A DNA stretch of 64,000 nucleotides from Excoecaria cochinchinensis (GCA_947683425.1 CANTUQ010000055.1:7635501-7699500); one strand, 5' to 3'; shown: positions 1 through 12,187, numbered from the stretch's first letter. Notes: generated by a model from the letters alone, not told the origin. Made by a program: numbers and translations.

Positions 1-407
1 GACCCATTGGGGTGTTTGTCGGAAGCTCACCGGAGCTTTCTTTAAATGTGGTGATTCTGACCATTTAGTAACGAAGTGTCCTCAAGTGCAAGAGAATTTG
101 ACCATGCAATCAAGAAGAGAAAGTGTACCAAATCGGGGAGTGAAAGAAGAGGAAGAGCTAGAAGTGGAACTGGTCAAGCCAGATAGCGGTCGGGTGTTAT
201 TTCCGAAATAGTAGAGGGACCTAGTATTGGTATGCCTACTGGTAGAGTATATTACATGACCTTAGAAGAGGGTATAAAAGACCAAGATGTTTTTCCTGGT
301 ATGTTGCTTAATGTGATTGTGCATGTTTGCTTGAATTAAAGTCCTTGCATGATATTTTGTAAGGTAGAGTCATAACATGTATTAGAGAGCATTTCGTGGA
401 GGAGAGT
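1..407 (+). pseudogene. Element Z: remnant of gag 3' end and internal region
   Basis: This is the inner 3' end of a Ty3/gypsy element whose LTR starts at 408. One frame near 1-210 encodes a single CCHC zinc knuckle (F-F-K-C-G-D-S-D-H-L-V-T-K-C-P) followed by a polar tail. This is the nucleic-acid-binding end of a retrotransposon Gag, which coats the genomic RNA. A stop follows near 209, and a short in-frame relic runs to about 338. No protease, RT or integrase lies between this gag end and the LTR, so the internal region is deleted or the element is non-autonomous. A purine-rich stretch (GTGGAGGAGAGT, 396-407) abuts the LTR and is the likely polypurine tract. The rest of Z lies left of the window. 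Family-level placement is inferred from the knuckle and LTR type. Confidence 0.7.
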
Positions 408-2198
408 TGTAACAGTCCAAAATTGACCCTAAAAGTATTGAGCATGATTAGAGTAATTTAGTGAGTTTAATTTAGGGTTTATAGTAATTGGATTAAATTG
501 TAATTAAAAATTAGGACTCAATTGCATGAAATAAAATAGTTTAGTAACTAATTAGTAATTTTGCATGATTAGTGTTAAGTGAAATTAATTAAGTTAAAGC
601 TAGATTAATTAGTGTTAATGGAGAGTTAGTGGAAGCCAAGTGTCATTATAGGAAGTTGCCACCTAGCAATTGAAGAGCTTGTGTTTTGACACCTTGCATT
701 TGCATGCATATAAATATGTGGAGGAAGTGGCAAAATCTATCCCTTGTTCTTCTTTGGTCGGCCACTCCTAAAGAAAAATCTGCAATATATTTTCTCTTTC
801 TCTTCATCTCATTTCTTCATGCTAGTCTCTTATCTTTAGAGTTAGCTAAATTGATTTCTAGTTGGCTTAATAAATTGCTAAGCTAAGTTAATTTAAAGGT
901 AACCTTAAGCCAAGTGTTGTTTTCCTTTTTGATTTGGATTTCAGTTTATAGTCTTAATTCTGTTTTGAATGTGTGTGTATGTGTTGATTTGTAAGTTGGA
1001 GAACCTAGTAGAAGAGCCAAGGGTAAAGAGAAGGTTATTTGAGTTGTGAAGATTGAAGGAGTGCTTCAAAGAGGTTTAGGATTCTATTTGTAATTTATAT
1101 ATGTATGCATGTGTGATTATTGGGGGAAGTTATGGGTTTGTGAAGGGTTCTATAACTCTTCTAATTGCTGGAATGTATTTGGGGTTGCATGTTGAATTGA
1201 TGATGTCCTAGTAATAACATGAAGGGGTACTATGTTTTGGATTTGAATGCTTAATGTTCATTTTCATGTTGTGAGTGGTTCTTGGGGAAGTTAATAGAAT
1301 GTGGTTATTTAATTTGAAGGCCATTTTGGATGCATTTGATGTTTGATTGATGGTTTAGAGTTCAAGTATGTGATTATAAGTTAGTATGAGAAAAGTGTGT
1401 GTTTGAGATTGTGAATTTGGGAGTTTGAACTCTAAGTTCAGGCTCTGTCACGCTCGCGATAGAGTGCTCCGTAGGCGAGAGCTTGCCAGGCCGTGTACTA
1501 TCGTGAGCGTAAGGGATATCATGAGCGAGATAGTAGTGCTTGTAGTGTTCTGTCGCGTGTGCGAGCTATGCCGCAAGCGTGACAGAAGAGATAGCCTTAT
1601 TTTATCACGAGCGCGACATTGCTGGGATTTTCGAATGCGAGTCATTTGCTTTATTTCTTATGAATTATATTATGTGGCCTATAAATGTCTATGCGTATGG
1701 AATTGATAAGTCTATTTATGTATATAAACAATAATGTTTTGGATCATGAATGACTATACATAAAGTGATGATGAATGTATTTATCTACATAAACATTAAG
1801 TGAGACGATTGATTGATAGCCTGTAATCAAGTCGTGGATAGATAAGCATGCTTATAAGGGTTAATGTTCACAGCTGCTAGTGTTGGTACCTAATCGGTAT
1901 CTAGTGTTTTGAGATTTATATATCTCTAGTGTAAATATTATTTTCTCCAATAATGCTAGTGATTGGTACTCGAGTGGTATCTAGTGTACCCGTTATCCAC
2001 TACTGTATTGGTTCAAGCTATACTAATTTTGTTATTACATAGGCTGATTATAGTGGTGTGTTATATGTTATAAATTGCCATGTGATTGTGCCATTTCTAG
2101 TAACATTGTTTATTAATGATATGAGATATGGAGTAATGATTATTCGTTTATCATTGAATTATATTGTAAGTTGCTATTGTATGTTAATGCATAATTTA
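408..2198 (+). mobile_element. Element Z 3' LTR, left part (split by element A)
   Basis: The LTR begins TGTAACAG right after a purine tract. A TATA box (TATAAATA) lies at 709-716, so most of this part would be transcribed R/U5. A GC-rich island of imperfect palindromes (GTCACGCTCGCGAT-like words) occupies about 1440-1620 in otherwise AT-rich DNA. The LTR is cut at 2198 by element A and resumes at 44309 after A's target duplication (attta at 2194-2198 and 44304-44308). It ends ATTACA at 44689. The total LTR is about 2.17 kb. Short open frames here (686-886, 1425-1706, 2058-2249) have no recognisable content. Confidence 0.75.
2194..2198. repeat. Target-site duplication of element A (left copy)
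   Basis: The 5-bp word attta precedes A's 5' LTR. The same word follows the last base of A's 3' LTR at 44304-44308, 42 kb away. This pair fixes A as the host of everything in between. Confidence 0.85.
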
Positions 2199-5009
2199 TA
2201 TAACAGCATGAATTATACCCTAATAGTAATATTGGTCTTATTGTGGTGATTGGGTAAGTTTAAAATTGAAGTTTCCTAAATTCTGGTCTTGAGTGTGATT
2301 GAATTAAGGACTTGATTGCATAAACAAAATAAGTTTTAGTGGCCATATGGTAAAAGTGCATGATTAAGACTAGTGGATGTTTAATTAATGGATAATGGTG
2401 ATTAAGTTAACAAAATCAGATTTTGGGTAGAAGTAATGGAATCCAAGTGTACATTTCTGCCTTTACCACCTTGACTTGTTACATGCAATATAAGTGTCTT
2501 AAGGAGAGAGAAAACCCAATTGTTGCATGTGGATCGGCTTCTTCTTCTTCTTCTTCTTCTTTCTCTTCTTCTTCATTTTTCTTCTCTCTTTAGTCAATCT
2601 ACTATAATTTCTGTTGGTTTGAGTCTTGAATTGTTGCATGTGTAATGTTCATCTCGGCTAGGTAAGTAAGGTGGTTTATTAGTTCTCCTTCCTCTACTCC
2701 TTGTTTTTGTATTTTGATGGATGTGAGTATTGATCATTTGTATCCAATTCTGGAAACTAGATGATGCTTGTAGTTGAGGAACCAAGGTAGGACAAGGGTA
2801 AAGGAAAGGTGGGTGGCCAAGCACTAAGTGATCAAAGAGGAGCTTAGGAGAAGAGGTTGGGAAACATTATCTTGTGTATGGTTTAATGTAGTATGAATAC
2901 TATGATGCATGATTAAATTATATGGTTGATGGATATAGAAAATGTGTAATTATGTGCTTGTGTGAATTGAGTAGAAATGATGAATTGATGTGGTGCTTGT
3001 TGGCCATAAGATTGAAATTAAGCATGATGTCCTATTTTTAAGTGACTTGTGGTGTTAATATGTAAAATGTATGATTGTGGCTTAATGTGACTTTGAGCAT
3101 GTCGGATTGAGGGTATGCTCATTGGGTAGCCCCGTTCGTGTTTAGAGTTTTGGATTCTAATAATTGAATAGATTTCAAGCTTGACTTGCTTGAGAGGGTA
3201 AAAACTGGATGTGCAGGGTAAATGTCATAATAGTTTTGTATAAACTATAACTTCAGTTGTATAACTCTAGATTGAATGAGACCAAAAGGGGTTAGGTTTC
3301 TAAAGAATGTGCCTATAAATGTGTTAGTTGTAATCACGTTAATTGGGGACTTTATGCTCTTCGAAATGTTGTATAATTTGGTTGAATATGGTGGGAGGGC
3401 TTTTGGAGCATGTAGTGTTCCTTTGGCCATAACTCCTCAAATTTATGATAAAAAATAATGAGAATTGCACCATATTACTCTTAATAAGTAGTTAAATAAT
3501 TTTCTAAAAGGCCATGAAGTCAAATAACTATATTAGGATGGGTTTAGAGGTCATAAGTGTGTTTGGGGCAATATGCATGAACACTAGGTGTGAGGTATGG
3601 AGTATTGAACAGAAAATTCAGTTCTGTCGCGAGCGCGATAGAATGCTCCATTGGGCAGAATTTGTCAGCTTGTCTTCTGTCGCGTGCGCGAGCATTTGCG
3701 TGACCACGATAGAGGCAAAGGCTGGGTTCTATCGTGATCGCGACGGAAGCTAATCTTCACGTCTGTCGCGAGCGTTACAAGGGTCGCGAGCACTACAAGG
3801 GTCTCAAGCGCGACATTTCTAGATGTTGTAAAGAATTTTAAATTGACTTATTCTTGTTAAATTAATACATTTGATTGATAAATGAATGTGCATATGAAAG
3901 TTATTGTTGTGGATACTATGTGATTACATATACATATAAATATATATATGCATAATTATGCAATGACGGGTGAATTGTGAAGTAAGCCATAGTGTAAATA
4001 AGTGATGTGATGATGCCTATTGTGATACTATATTAATGATGATATTCTCTATGATAATACGAATAATAATCGGATTAATAATTTAGCCTGTGAGTCAAGT
4101 GATGGGTAAATAGGCATGCCTATAGGGTCTAAGTGCTACAGCCAAAGTGTTTGATTCCTCTGGAATCCCAATGCATATTGAATCCTTCCTAGATTCTTAA
4201 AGTGTGTTAAATATCTCTTATTGATTATTTCTATACCTATGGGTACTGATACGAAAGTGAGTATCTTTGGATACAAATGTGATTACTGTACTCTCGAGAA
4301 TTGATGCGATACCCATTATCTGCGTCTTTGAATTGCAGGCAAGACTTTAATAATGAAATAAACTATAATGTGTAAAGTGATTGCTATGCGATATGATATT
4401 ATGAATGCGATGTGTTATAAATTGATATATAATAATATGGCGATTGAATATGATTTTCTGATATGTTTTATGAGTATCAATGGGGTACTTAATAAAAGGA
4501 ATATAAAGCATGTTAGAGATAAAGCATGGTTAGGGCATGTAATTGATATTAATGATCATATGCCTATTATTATTATATATATATATGCGTATATTGTTAT
4601 TGTTTCCCTACTAAGCATTATCGCTTAGCACGAGTTTTCAATCCGTGTAGGTTCTGTAACGATGTGATTCGAAGGATGTTCTTGCATTGCAGTTGGTCAA
4701 CACACTAGGACATCTTTGCTTAGTATAGGTTCTTGTCCATTGTATTATGAATATGTAATTAATAGCTTTTGGGCATGTAATTAAGTATAAAGAGAGTTTG
4801 GAGCATGATGTAATATATATATATATAATGTTGAAGTATGTGTAAATGTATGCGTAATGAAAGTCTTTCGTTGCATGTGAATGAAATTAATTGGTATAGG
4901 ATTTGTATGTCTATGAAAGTGTATGAAATGTGCATGTGATGTGTATCATGACAACCATTCTCGACTGCCGCAGCGAAGCTGTGAGAGTTGATGGGAATGG
5001 GGTGTTACA
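2199..5009 (+). mobile_element. Element A 5' LTR (Tekay-type chromovirus)
   Basis: This 2.81-kb LTR is bounded by TATAACAGC (a decayed TG start) and GGGTGTTACA. It matches the truncated 3' LTR at 9470-11376 along that copy's whole length, with scattered substitutions and small indels. The divergence is clearly higher than for B or O1, so A is older. A TATA-like box (TATAAG) is at 2489-2494, followed by CTT repeats. A GC-rich palindromic island is at 3625-3830. A conserved double hairpin is at 4611-4651, about 400 nt from the LTR end. Open frames inside (2594-2824, 3245-3430, 3276-3458, 3514-3753, 4368-4628) show no protein signature. Two of them recur in the 3' LTR only because the LTR itself is repeated. 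Confidence 0.9.
4611..4651 (+). promoter_or_regulatory. Conserved LTR double hairpin, copy in A
   Basis: Stem 1 is CTAAGC/GCTTAG around a 6-nt loop. It is followed immediately by stem 2, CACG/CGTG, around an 11-nt loop, then TAGG. The same arrangement occurs in B (twice), C and Z, with compensated base changes. I know of no assigned function. It lies in the transcribed part of the LTR. Confidence 0.65.
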
Positions 5010-5014
5010 AGTTG

Positions 5015-5035
5015 TGGTATCAGAATCTAGATTTA
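5015..5035 (+). promoter_or_regulatory. Primer binding site of element A
   Basis: TGGTATCAGAATCTAGATTTA begins five bases after the 5' LTR. TGGTATCAGA is the standard plant initiator-Met tRNA complement. The B copy (18767) is closer to consensus, with GAGC in place of GAAT. Confidence 0.85.
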
Positions 5036-5117
5036 GTTGTTTCTGGGCATAGTGTAGATTAGGATGTGTATAGCTATGTTGACATAATGCAGACGTCCTT
5101 ATTTATGTATCAGATCG

Positions 5118-6340
5118 ATGGATCCTTCTCAAGATGCTAGAAAGTGTGAATCCCCGAGATGTTGAAGTCTCTGAGTCTAGTCAGTCTGCACTAGCTAATG
5201 TGGGACATGAGGTTCCAATGGTTCCTCTGGAAGCTTTACTCAAAATGTTGCAAGGCATGGTGAGGGTGCTTGACCGAATGATAGCACCGAAGGCTCCATT
5301 GGAATCTTTGAGGAAGCATAGGGCAGAAGAGTTCTATGGAACTAGTTTGGACCAATCAGTAAAGGCTGAATATTGAATTGAGAAGGTTTAGAGGGTGTTG
5401 GATGAGATAAGATGCCCTCCTGAACAAAAGGTTGAATGTGTGGTGTCATTGCTTCAAGGATCTGCCTACGATTGGTGGAAATTAGTATTAAGGCATTCGA
5501 CGCTTTCGAACCTTATTACTTGGGAATTCTTCGTTCAAGAGTTCCGAAATAAGTATATTACAAAGGCGCATCAGGAAGCTAATTGGAAGCAGTTTCTGAA
5601 TCTGAGGTAGAGAGCTATGTCCATAGCTGAGTATGAGAAGGAATTCTATAGGTTGAGTAAGTATGCACCTGTGGGAGTGCTAACAGAGGAGTTTAGATGT
5701 TAGCAATTTGAGGAAAGATTGATTGAGCCAATTAAGGCACTGTTGATCTCAATGACCACATCTCAGATTGTCAATTACTACTAGATAGTACAAGCAGCCA
5801 TGAAAGCTAAAAGATCACTTGAGATTCAAAGAGAGAGAATGCAAAGGAGGAACCCTAACATAGGTGGGGCACATTCAGATAAGAGACCAAGCGATCTTTC
5901 AGCAGCACCTCCAGCCGAGTCACTAGTAGTCCAGCTACTAGAGGCCGTAGGTAAGGATCTTCTTATGCATCTGATACTGGTAGGGGTGCATCAGGTAATA
6001 GAAGTGAAGTGCCTGAATGTTCTCATTATTGTAAGTGACATAGAGGAGATTATTGGAAGTTGACTGGGGCTTGCTTCAGATGTGGTAGTACAGAGCACTA
6101 TCTGGCTAACTGTCTAAGGCTTATGAGGCAACTGGGAATCAACGAGAATCTAGTAGGGGTGCATCGAATTTGCCTCCAGTAAATAGAGGAAGAGGTAGAG
6201 GACATGGAAAAGGTGGCCAGTCTGGAGGTAGAACAGTGTTAGAATCAGTAGATAGACCTCCAATAGCACCAGCAAGGGCTTATGCGATGAAGGCTCGAGA
6301 GGACTAAGATGCGCCAAAGGTCATTGCGGGTACATTTCTA
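5118..6340 (+). pseudogene. gag: Element A gag (decayed)
   Basis: This stretch encodes a degenerate chromoviral Gag that aligns with B's gag throughout. The likely start ATG is at 5118, but the frame shifts before the recognisable stretch at 5134. The retrotransposon Gag core is visible near 5395-5790 (E-I-R-C-P-P, L-L-Q-G-S-A, W-W-K-L). The CCHC knuckle C-F-R-C-G-S-T-E-H-Y-L-A-N-C is near 6070-6113. In-frame stops are frequent, for example at 5374, 5386, 5608 and 5701. Several sit where B has Trp or Gln codons, as expected from C-to-T decay of methylated DNA. No functional Gag can be made. Confidence 0.85.
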
Positions 6341-6800
6341 CTCTTTAATATATAAATGTTTGCATTGATTGACCTTAGGTCTACGCATTTATATGTGCGT
6401 TCTAAGAAATTATGTGATAAGATGTCTATTATTGAGCATCTAGATTATGATATATGTGTGACTAGCCCATTAGGGAGTAGTGTGAATATGAACACATTAT
6501 TTAGAGATTGCCCTTTAATGGTTCAAGATCATGTGTTCCCTGTAGATTTGATTGAGTTGCCTTTTGATGAATTTGACTTAATATTGGGTATGGATTGGTT
6601 GAGTAAGCACTGAGCTGTAGTTAAATGTATTAAGAAAATAGTTGTGCTTAGTAATGCAGAGAAGTCTAAAGTGACTATGAGAGGTGTGTGCTCTAATCTG
6701 CTAGTAGATGTGATTTCTGCTATGCAAGCTTATCAGTGTTTGAGGAAAGGATGTGAGGCTTTCTTAGCCTTGGTATTGGATTCAAAAAGAGAACAAGTGA
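6341..6800 (+). pseudogene. Element A protease domain (decayed)
   Basis: This is the retropepsin-like domain between gag and RT. The region 6356-6613 translates to a block ending F-D-L-I-L-G-M-D-W-L, the conserved C-terminal protease motif. The active-site segment reads L-I-D-L-R-S-T-H where B has L-I-D-P-G-S-T-H, so the D-x-G-S/T core is damaged. A TGA (6611) follows the motif where B has a codon for Arg. The downstream linker (6644-6840) matches the B linker ending in F-P-D-V-F. Confidence 0.85.
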
Positions 6801-8160
6801 GAATTCAAGATATTCCAGTAGCTAGGGAATTTCCTGATGTATTTCCAGAAGAATTGGCTAGTATACCGCCAATAAGAGAAGTAGAGTTGTCAATCAATAT
6901 TGTGCCTGGTACAACACCTGTGTCTAAGGCACCTTATCGGATGGCTCCTACTGAGTTGAAAGAATTGAAGACTCAGTTGCAAGAGTTGTTAGATAGGGGT
7001 TTCATAAGACCAAGTGTGTCTCTAAGGGAAGCACCAGTGTTGTTTGTAAAGAAGAAAGATGGGACTATGAGAATGTATATTGATTATAAACAGTTGAATA
7101 AGGTGACACTAAAGAACAGATATCCATTACTAAGGAATGAGGATTTGTTTGACTAGTTGAAAGGAGCTGGTGTATTTTTTAAGATCGATTTATGATCTGG
7201 TTATTATCAGTTGCAAGTGAAAAAGGAGGATATACCTAAAACAACATTTAGGACTCAGTATGGCCATTACGAATTTCTGGTAATGCCATTCTGATTGACT
7301 AATGCACCTACTGTATTTTTGAATTTAATGAATAGAGTGTTCAGGCCATATTTGGATCAATTTTTAGTTGTGTTTATTGATGATATATTGGTATATTTGA
7401 AGAATGAGAAAGAGCATGAGTAGCATTTAAGAACTGTGCTTCAGACTTTGAGGGAGCATCAATTATATGCGAAGCTTAGTAAGTGTGGATTCTAGCTGAA
7501 AGAAGTGTCTTTTTTGGGTCACATCGTTTCTTCTGAGGGTATTAAGGTTGATCCAGCTAAGATAGAAGCTGTAGTGAATTGGAAACCACCCAGGAATGTG
7601 CCTGAGGTATGAAATTTCTTGGGATTGGCAGTATATTATAGGCGGTTTGTGAAGGGATTTTCAGTGATTGCTTCTCATCTCACTAAGTTACTTTATAAGA
7701 GAGTTAAGTTTGAGTGGTCTGATAAGTGCCAGGCAAGTTTTGAGCAGTTGACGGAGATGTTAGTTGAGGCACCAATCCTAACTCAACCTATTTCGGGTAA
7801 GGAGTATGCTATGTATAGCGATGGTTCTAGAATTGGATTGGGATGTGTACTGATGCAGGATGGCAAAGTAATAGCCTATGCATCAAGGTAGTTGAAGCCA
7901 CATGAGAAGAATTACTCGACTCATAACTTGGAATTGGTGGCAGTAGTGTTTGCTTTGAAAATTTGGCGCTACTATTTGTATGGTGAAAGATGTAAGATCT
8001 TTACTGATCATAAGAGTCTCAAGTATTTGCTCACTTAGAAAGAATTGAACTTGACACAGAGAAGGTGGTTGGAATTGTTCAAAGATTTTGACTGCATTGT
8101 GGATTACCATCCGAGTAAGGCCAATATGGTGGCAGATGCATTGAGCAGAAAATCGATTTC
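6800..8160 (+). pseudogene. Element A reverse transcriptase and RNase H (decayed)
   Basis: RT starts around the R-E-F-P-D-V-F linker. It includes V-L-F-V-K-K-K-D-G, the catalytic V-F-I-D-D-I-L-V-Y near 7371-7400, and the thumb and connection blocks (G-L-A-V-Y-Y-R-R-F-V). RNase H follows, with Y-S-D-G-S near 7815 and a D-A-L-S end near 8137. In-frame stops interrupt it at about 7153, 7192, 7292, 7419, 7493, 7607, 7888 and 8036. Most replace Gln, Arg or Trp codons seen in B. The TAG at 8036-8038 is at the same codon as B's TAG at 35844. It would convert element RNA to cDNA if intact. Confidence 0.9.
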
Positions 8161-9474
8161 AGTTTTGTCATTGTAGAGAGTTAAGTAGAGATTTTCTTCT
8201 GATGGTGCTTAGTAGCACAGATGAAAGCAAGGTCGATTTTGAGGGTTGAGTTATTGAATGTGCAGAAAAGTGATCCCAAGCTGCAACAGATCCTACAGTC
8301 AGTCAGAAACTGAGACAAGACTGACTATTCAGTGAATGAAGAAGGTGTATTATTCTACTGAGATAGGTTATGTGTTGTTAATGATAAAGAGTTAAGAAAG
8401 AGGCTTTTACATGAAGCGCATAATACAGTTTTCACTATAAGATGTATCAGGACGTGGCCTAGTATGAAAAGGGATATCGTGAAATATGTTTCTAAGTATT
8501 TGACCTGCCAGCAAGTGAAAGCAGAACATTAGGTTCCACATGGTTTATTGAATCCCATTCCAATTCCACAATGGAAATGGGACAACATTACTATAGACTT
8601 TGTCTCGGGATTGCTATGACATCGAGGCAGCATGATTCCGTGTGGGTAGTAGTTGTTCGATTTTCTAAGTCAGCTCACTTTATACCTATTCAACAGGATT
8701 ACTCCATGGATCGGTTGACTGAATTGTATGTGAAGGAGATTGTCAGATTGCATGTTATTCCATTAATGGAGTTTTCTTACAATAATGTTATCAGGCAAGT
8801 ATTGGTATGGCACCATTTGAAGTCTTGTATGGTAGAAAGTGTCAAACTCTAGTATGTTGGAAAGAATTGACTGAGCATAAGGCCATTGGTCCTGATTTTG
8901 TGAGGAATACTGAGGAGAAAGCGAATTTAATTCAGCAGTGATTGAAGGCTGCAAGTGATAGATAGAAATTGTATGCAGATCTGAAGAGAAAAGACATTGA
9001 ATTTAAAGTGGGTGATAAAGTATTTCTGAAAGTGTCACCTTAGAGGAAGGTATTGAGCTTGGAAAGAAAGGAAAGTTGAGTCCGAGGTTCATTGGGCCAT
9101 ATGAAGTGTTGGAAAGAGTGGGATCTGTGGCTTATCGGTTGGCCTTGCCTCCAGCTTTGGCCAAGCTCCACGATGTTTTCCACGTATCAATGCTTCAGTG
9201 ATATCATTCGGACGAATCCCATATTATTCTACTATAAGAAATGCAAGTGCAACCGGACTTTTCCTATGATGAGAAGACCAAAGCAATCCTGGCAAGGGAA
9301 GTAAAGCAACTTTGGAACAAGCAGGTTCCATTGGTGAAAGTGCTTTGGCAGCATCATGGGATTAAAGAGGCGATATGGGAACCGGAAGCAGCAATGCGAG
9401 AGGAGTATCCTCAGTTATTTGATTTAGGTATGAATTTTGCGGATGAAATTATTACTAGGAGAGGAGAGTTATAA
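8160..9474 (+). pseudogene. Element A integrase and chromodomain (deleted core)
   Basis: The HHCC zinc-binding region (to L-T-C-Q-Q-V-K near 8515) lacks about 11 residues present in B. The catalytic core keeps the first Asp region (I-T-I-D-F, 8585-8602). It then jumps from R-L-H-V-I-P to L-M-E-F-S-Y-N-N at about 8763, losing roughly 76 residues that in B hold the second Asp (S-D-R-D) and the Glu (S-E-R). Two of the three DDE residues are therefore gone. The C-terminal part (9241-9474) keeps a chromodomain-like block (V-K-V-L-W-Q-H-H-G, I-W-E-P-E), which places A in the Tekay/Del chromoviruses. Chromodomains guide integration to heterochromatin. Confidence 0.88.
9456..9469 (+). promoter_or_regulatory. 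Polypurine tract of element A
   Basis: TAGGAGAGGAGAGT lies directly before the 3' LTR start. It overlaps the end of the pol reading frame, as in B. It is the plus-strand DNA primer site. Confidence 0.8.
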
Positions 9475-11376
9475 CAGCTTGAATTATACCCTAGTAGCAA
9501 TAATGGTTTTATTGTGGTGATTGGGTAAGTTTAAAATTGAAGTTTGCTAAATTCTAGTCTTGAGTGTGATTGAATTAAGGACTTGATTGCATAAACAAAA
9601 TAAGTTTTAGTGGCCATATTGTAAAAGTGCATGATTAAGACTAGTGGACGTTTAATTAATGGATAATGGTGATTAAGTTAACAAAATCAGATTTTGGGTA
9701 GAAGTAATGGAATCCAAGTGTCCATTTCTGCCTTTGCCACCTTGACTTGTTACATTCAATATAAGTGTCTTGAGGAGAGAGAAAACCCAATTGTTGCATA
9801 TGGATCGGCTGCTTCTTCTTCTTCTTTCTCTTCTTCTTCATTTTCCTTCTCTCTTTAGTCAATCTACTATAATTTCTGCTGGTTTGAGTCTTGAAGTGTT
9901 GCATGTGTAGTGTTCATCTCAGCTAGGTAAGTAAGGTGGTTTATTGGTTCTCCTTCTTCTACTCCTTCTTATTTCTGTATTTTGATTGATGTGAGTATTG
10001 ATCATTTGTATCCAATTCTGGAAATTGAATAATGCTTTTAGTTGAGGAACTAAGGAAGACAAAGGTAAAGGAAAGGTGGGTGAGCCAAGCACTAAGTGAT
10101 CACAGAGGAGCTTAGGAGAAGAGGTTAGGAAACATTATTTCGTGTATGGTTTGATGTAGTATGAATACTATGATGCATGATTAAATTATATGGTTGATGA
10201 ATATAGAAAATGTGTAATTATATGCTTTTGTGAATTGAGCAAAAATGATGAATTGATGTGGTGGTTGTTGGCCATAAGATTGAAATTAAGCAAGATGTCC
10301 TGTTTTTAAGTGACTTGTGGTGTTAATATGTAAAATGTATGATTGTGGCTTAATGTGACTTTGAGCATGTTGGATTGAGGGTATGCTTATTGGATAGCCC
10401 TGTGTGTGTTTAGAGTGTTTTGGATTCTAATAATTGAAAATATTTCAGGCTTGGCTAGCTTAAGAGGGTAAAAACTTGATGTGTAGTGTAAATGTCCTAA
10501 TAGGTTTGTATAAACTATAACCTCAATTGTATAACTCTAGATTGAATGAGACCAAAGGGGGTTAGGTTTCTAAAGAATGTGCCTATAAATGTGTTGGTCA
10601 CAATCACGTTAATTGGGGACTTTATGGTCTTCGAAATGTTGTATAAGTTGGTTGAATATGGTAGGAGGGCTTTTGGAGCATGTAGTGTTCCTTTGGCCAT
10701 AACTCCTCAAATTTATGATAAAAAATAATGAGAATTGCGCCATAGTACTCTTAACAAGTAGTTAAGTAAATGTTTAGAAGGCCATGAAGTCAGATAACTG
10801 TAATAGGATGGGTTTAAAGGTCATAAGTTTGTTTGGGGCAATATGTATGAACACTAGGTGAGTGGTGTGGAGTATTGAATAGAAAATTTAATTATGTCGT
10901 AAGCGCGACAGAGTGCTCCATTGGGCAGAATTTGTTAGCTTGGCTTCTGTCTCGCGCGCGAGCGTGACAGAGGCGAAGGCTGGGTTCTGTCGCGGGCACG
11001 ACTTATGTCGTGATCACGATAGAAGCTAATCTTCACGTATTTCACGAGCGCGAGAAGGGTCTCGAACGCAACATTTTTAGATGTTGCAAAGAATTTCAAA
11101 TTGACTTATTATTGTTAAATTAATATGTTTGATTGTTAAATGAATGTGCATATGAAAGTTATTATTGTGGATATCATGTGATTACATATACATATAAATA
11201 TATATATGCATAATTATGTAATGACGGGTGAATTGTGAAGTAAGCCATAATGTAAATAAGTGATGTGATGATGCCCATTGTGATACTATGTTAATGATGA
11301 TATTGTCTATGATAATGCGAATAACAATCGGATTAATAATTTAGACTGCAAGTCAAGTAGTGGATAGATAGGCATA
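9470..11376 (+). mobile_element. Element A 3' LTR, truncated
   Basis: This piece is collinear with 2199 to about 4116 of the 5' LTR, including the CTT repeats (9808-9850) and the GC-rich palindromic island (10890-11075). It stops at 11376, where an Ogre-type LTR end (TGTAGATACC) begins. The missing ~870 bp is not found anywhere in the window except the last 21 bp at 44283-44303. The remainder was therefore deleted, not simply displaced. Confidence 0.88.
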
Positions 11377-12187
11377 TGTAGATACCGGGTCCTGAGGCAA
11401 TGCAGATCAAAGTTACTCGATGAAGACATCAATGCCCACTTTCGGGCAAACGGATGAAAGTTTCACTCTTCGAATTTACAAGGATTGAAGATTTTCTCGT
11501 GTTGGTGGGAGATTTCTGTGCGTTAGGGGGAGTTTGCCATGGAAAAAGCTTGATTTTAGGTCACCGAAGGGATGCCCATCGGTAGGAGAGACGCCTGTCG
11601 CTTGAAGGATGGCCCCCTCACGCGATCAACGCCTATCGCTCGTGCGGGATAGGCCCATCTCTCGCGGACACAACACCCTTCGCTTGCTTGAAGGACCCAT
11701 CTCTTGTGACCAGCGATGGCTGTTGCTCGCGTGCGACAGACCGTCTCTCGCATTGAGAGATGCCCGTCGCTCATGCGAGAGACACCTGCCTCTCGTGGGT
11801 GACGGCTGTCCCTCGGCACTCGCCTCTCATATAGTGGTCTGCCGCTCAAAAGACCGAGGGTTCCCCCATGACCGACGCCCGTCGGTCGTTGATCTGATGC
11901 AAGATTGGACGGGATTTTTTAGATCTCCAAATCTTTTTAAATATATTTCCAAAGATTTTCAAGGATTTTCCAATTCTTTTCAAATATATTTCCAAGATCT
12001 CCTATATCTTCCAAATCTTTTCAAATATTTTCAAATTTAGATTGGATTTTGAGAATATTCTGCAAATCATTCAGATTTTATTCTGATTTCAGAAATCTTT
12101 TTCAAATTTAAATTCCAAATTTGAATTTATTTGAATTATTTCCTTTAACCTATAAATAGGGGATTGAGACTCATTATTCAGGGTTAG
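11377..12187 (+). mobile_element. Ogre/Tat-type LTR fragment D1 (U3 part)
   Basis: It begins TGTAGATACCGGGTCCTGAG, closely matching the start of E's LTR at 50952. It contains a GC-rich island of repeated CTCGC/GCGAG words (11580-11890) and a TATA box (TATAAATA, 12151-12158). This layout parallels E's LTR: U3 with GC island, then TATA. It ends where inverted fragment D2 starts. The 143-codon frame at 11609-12040 lies in the GC island and I do not regard it as coding. D1 and D3 together would make one plus-strand LTR interrupted by D2. Confidence 0.7.

Noticed and set aside
5015..5035. tRNA gene at the TGGTATCAGA sites (also 18767)
   Set aside because: Only the 3'-end complement of a tRNA is present; these are primer binding sites.
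11609..12040. 143-codon frame in D1
   Set aside because: Lies in the U3 GC island with no domain; the antisense frame at 11556-11849 is equally open.
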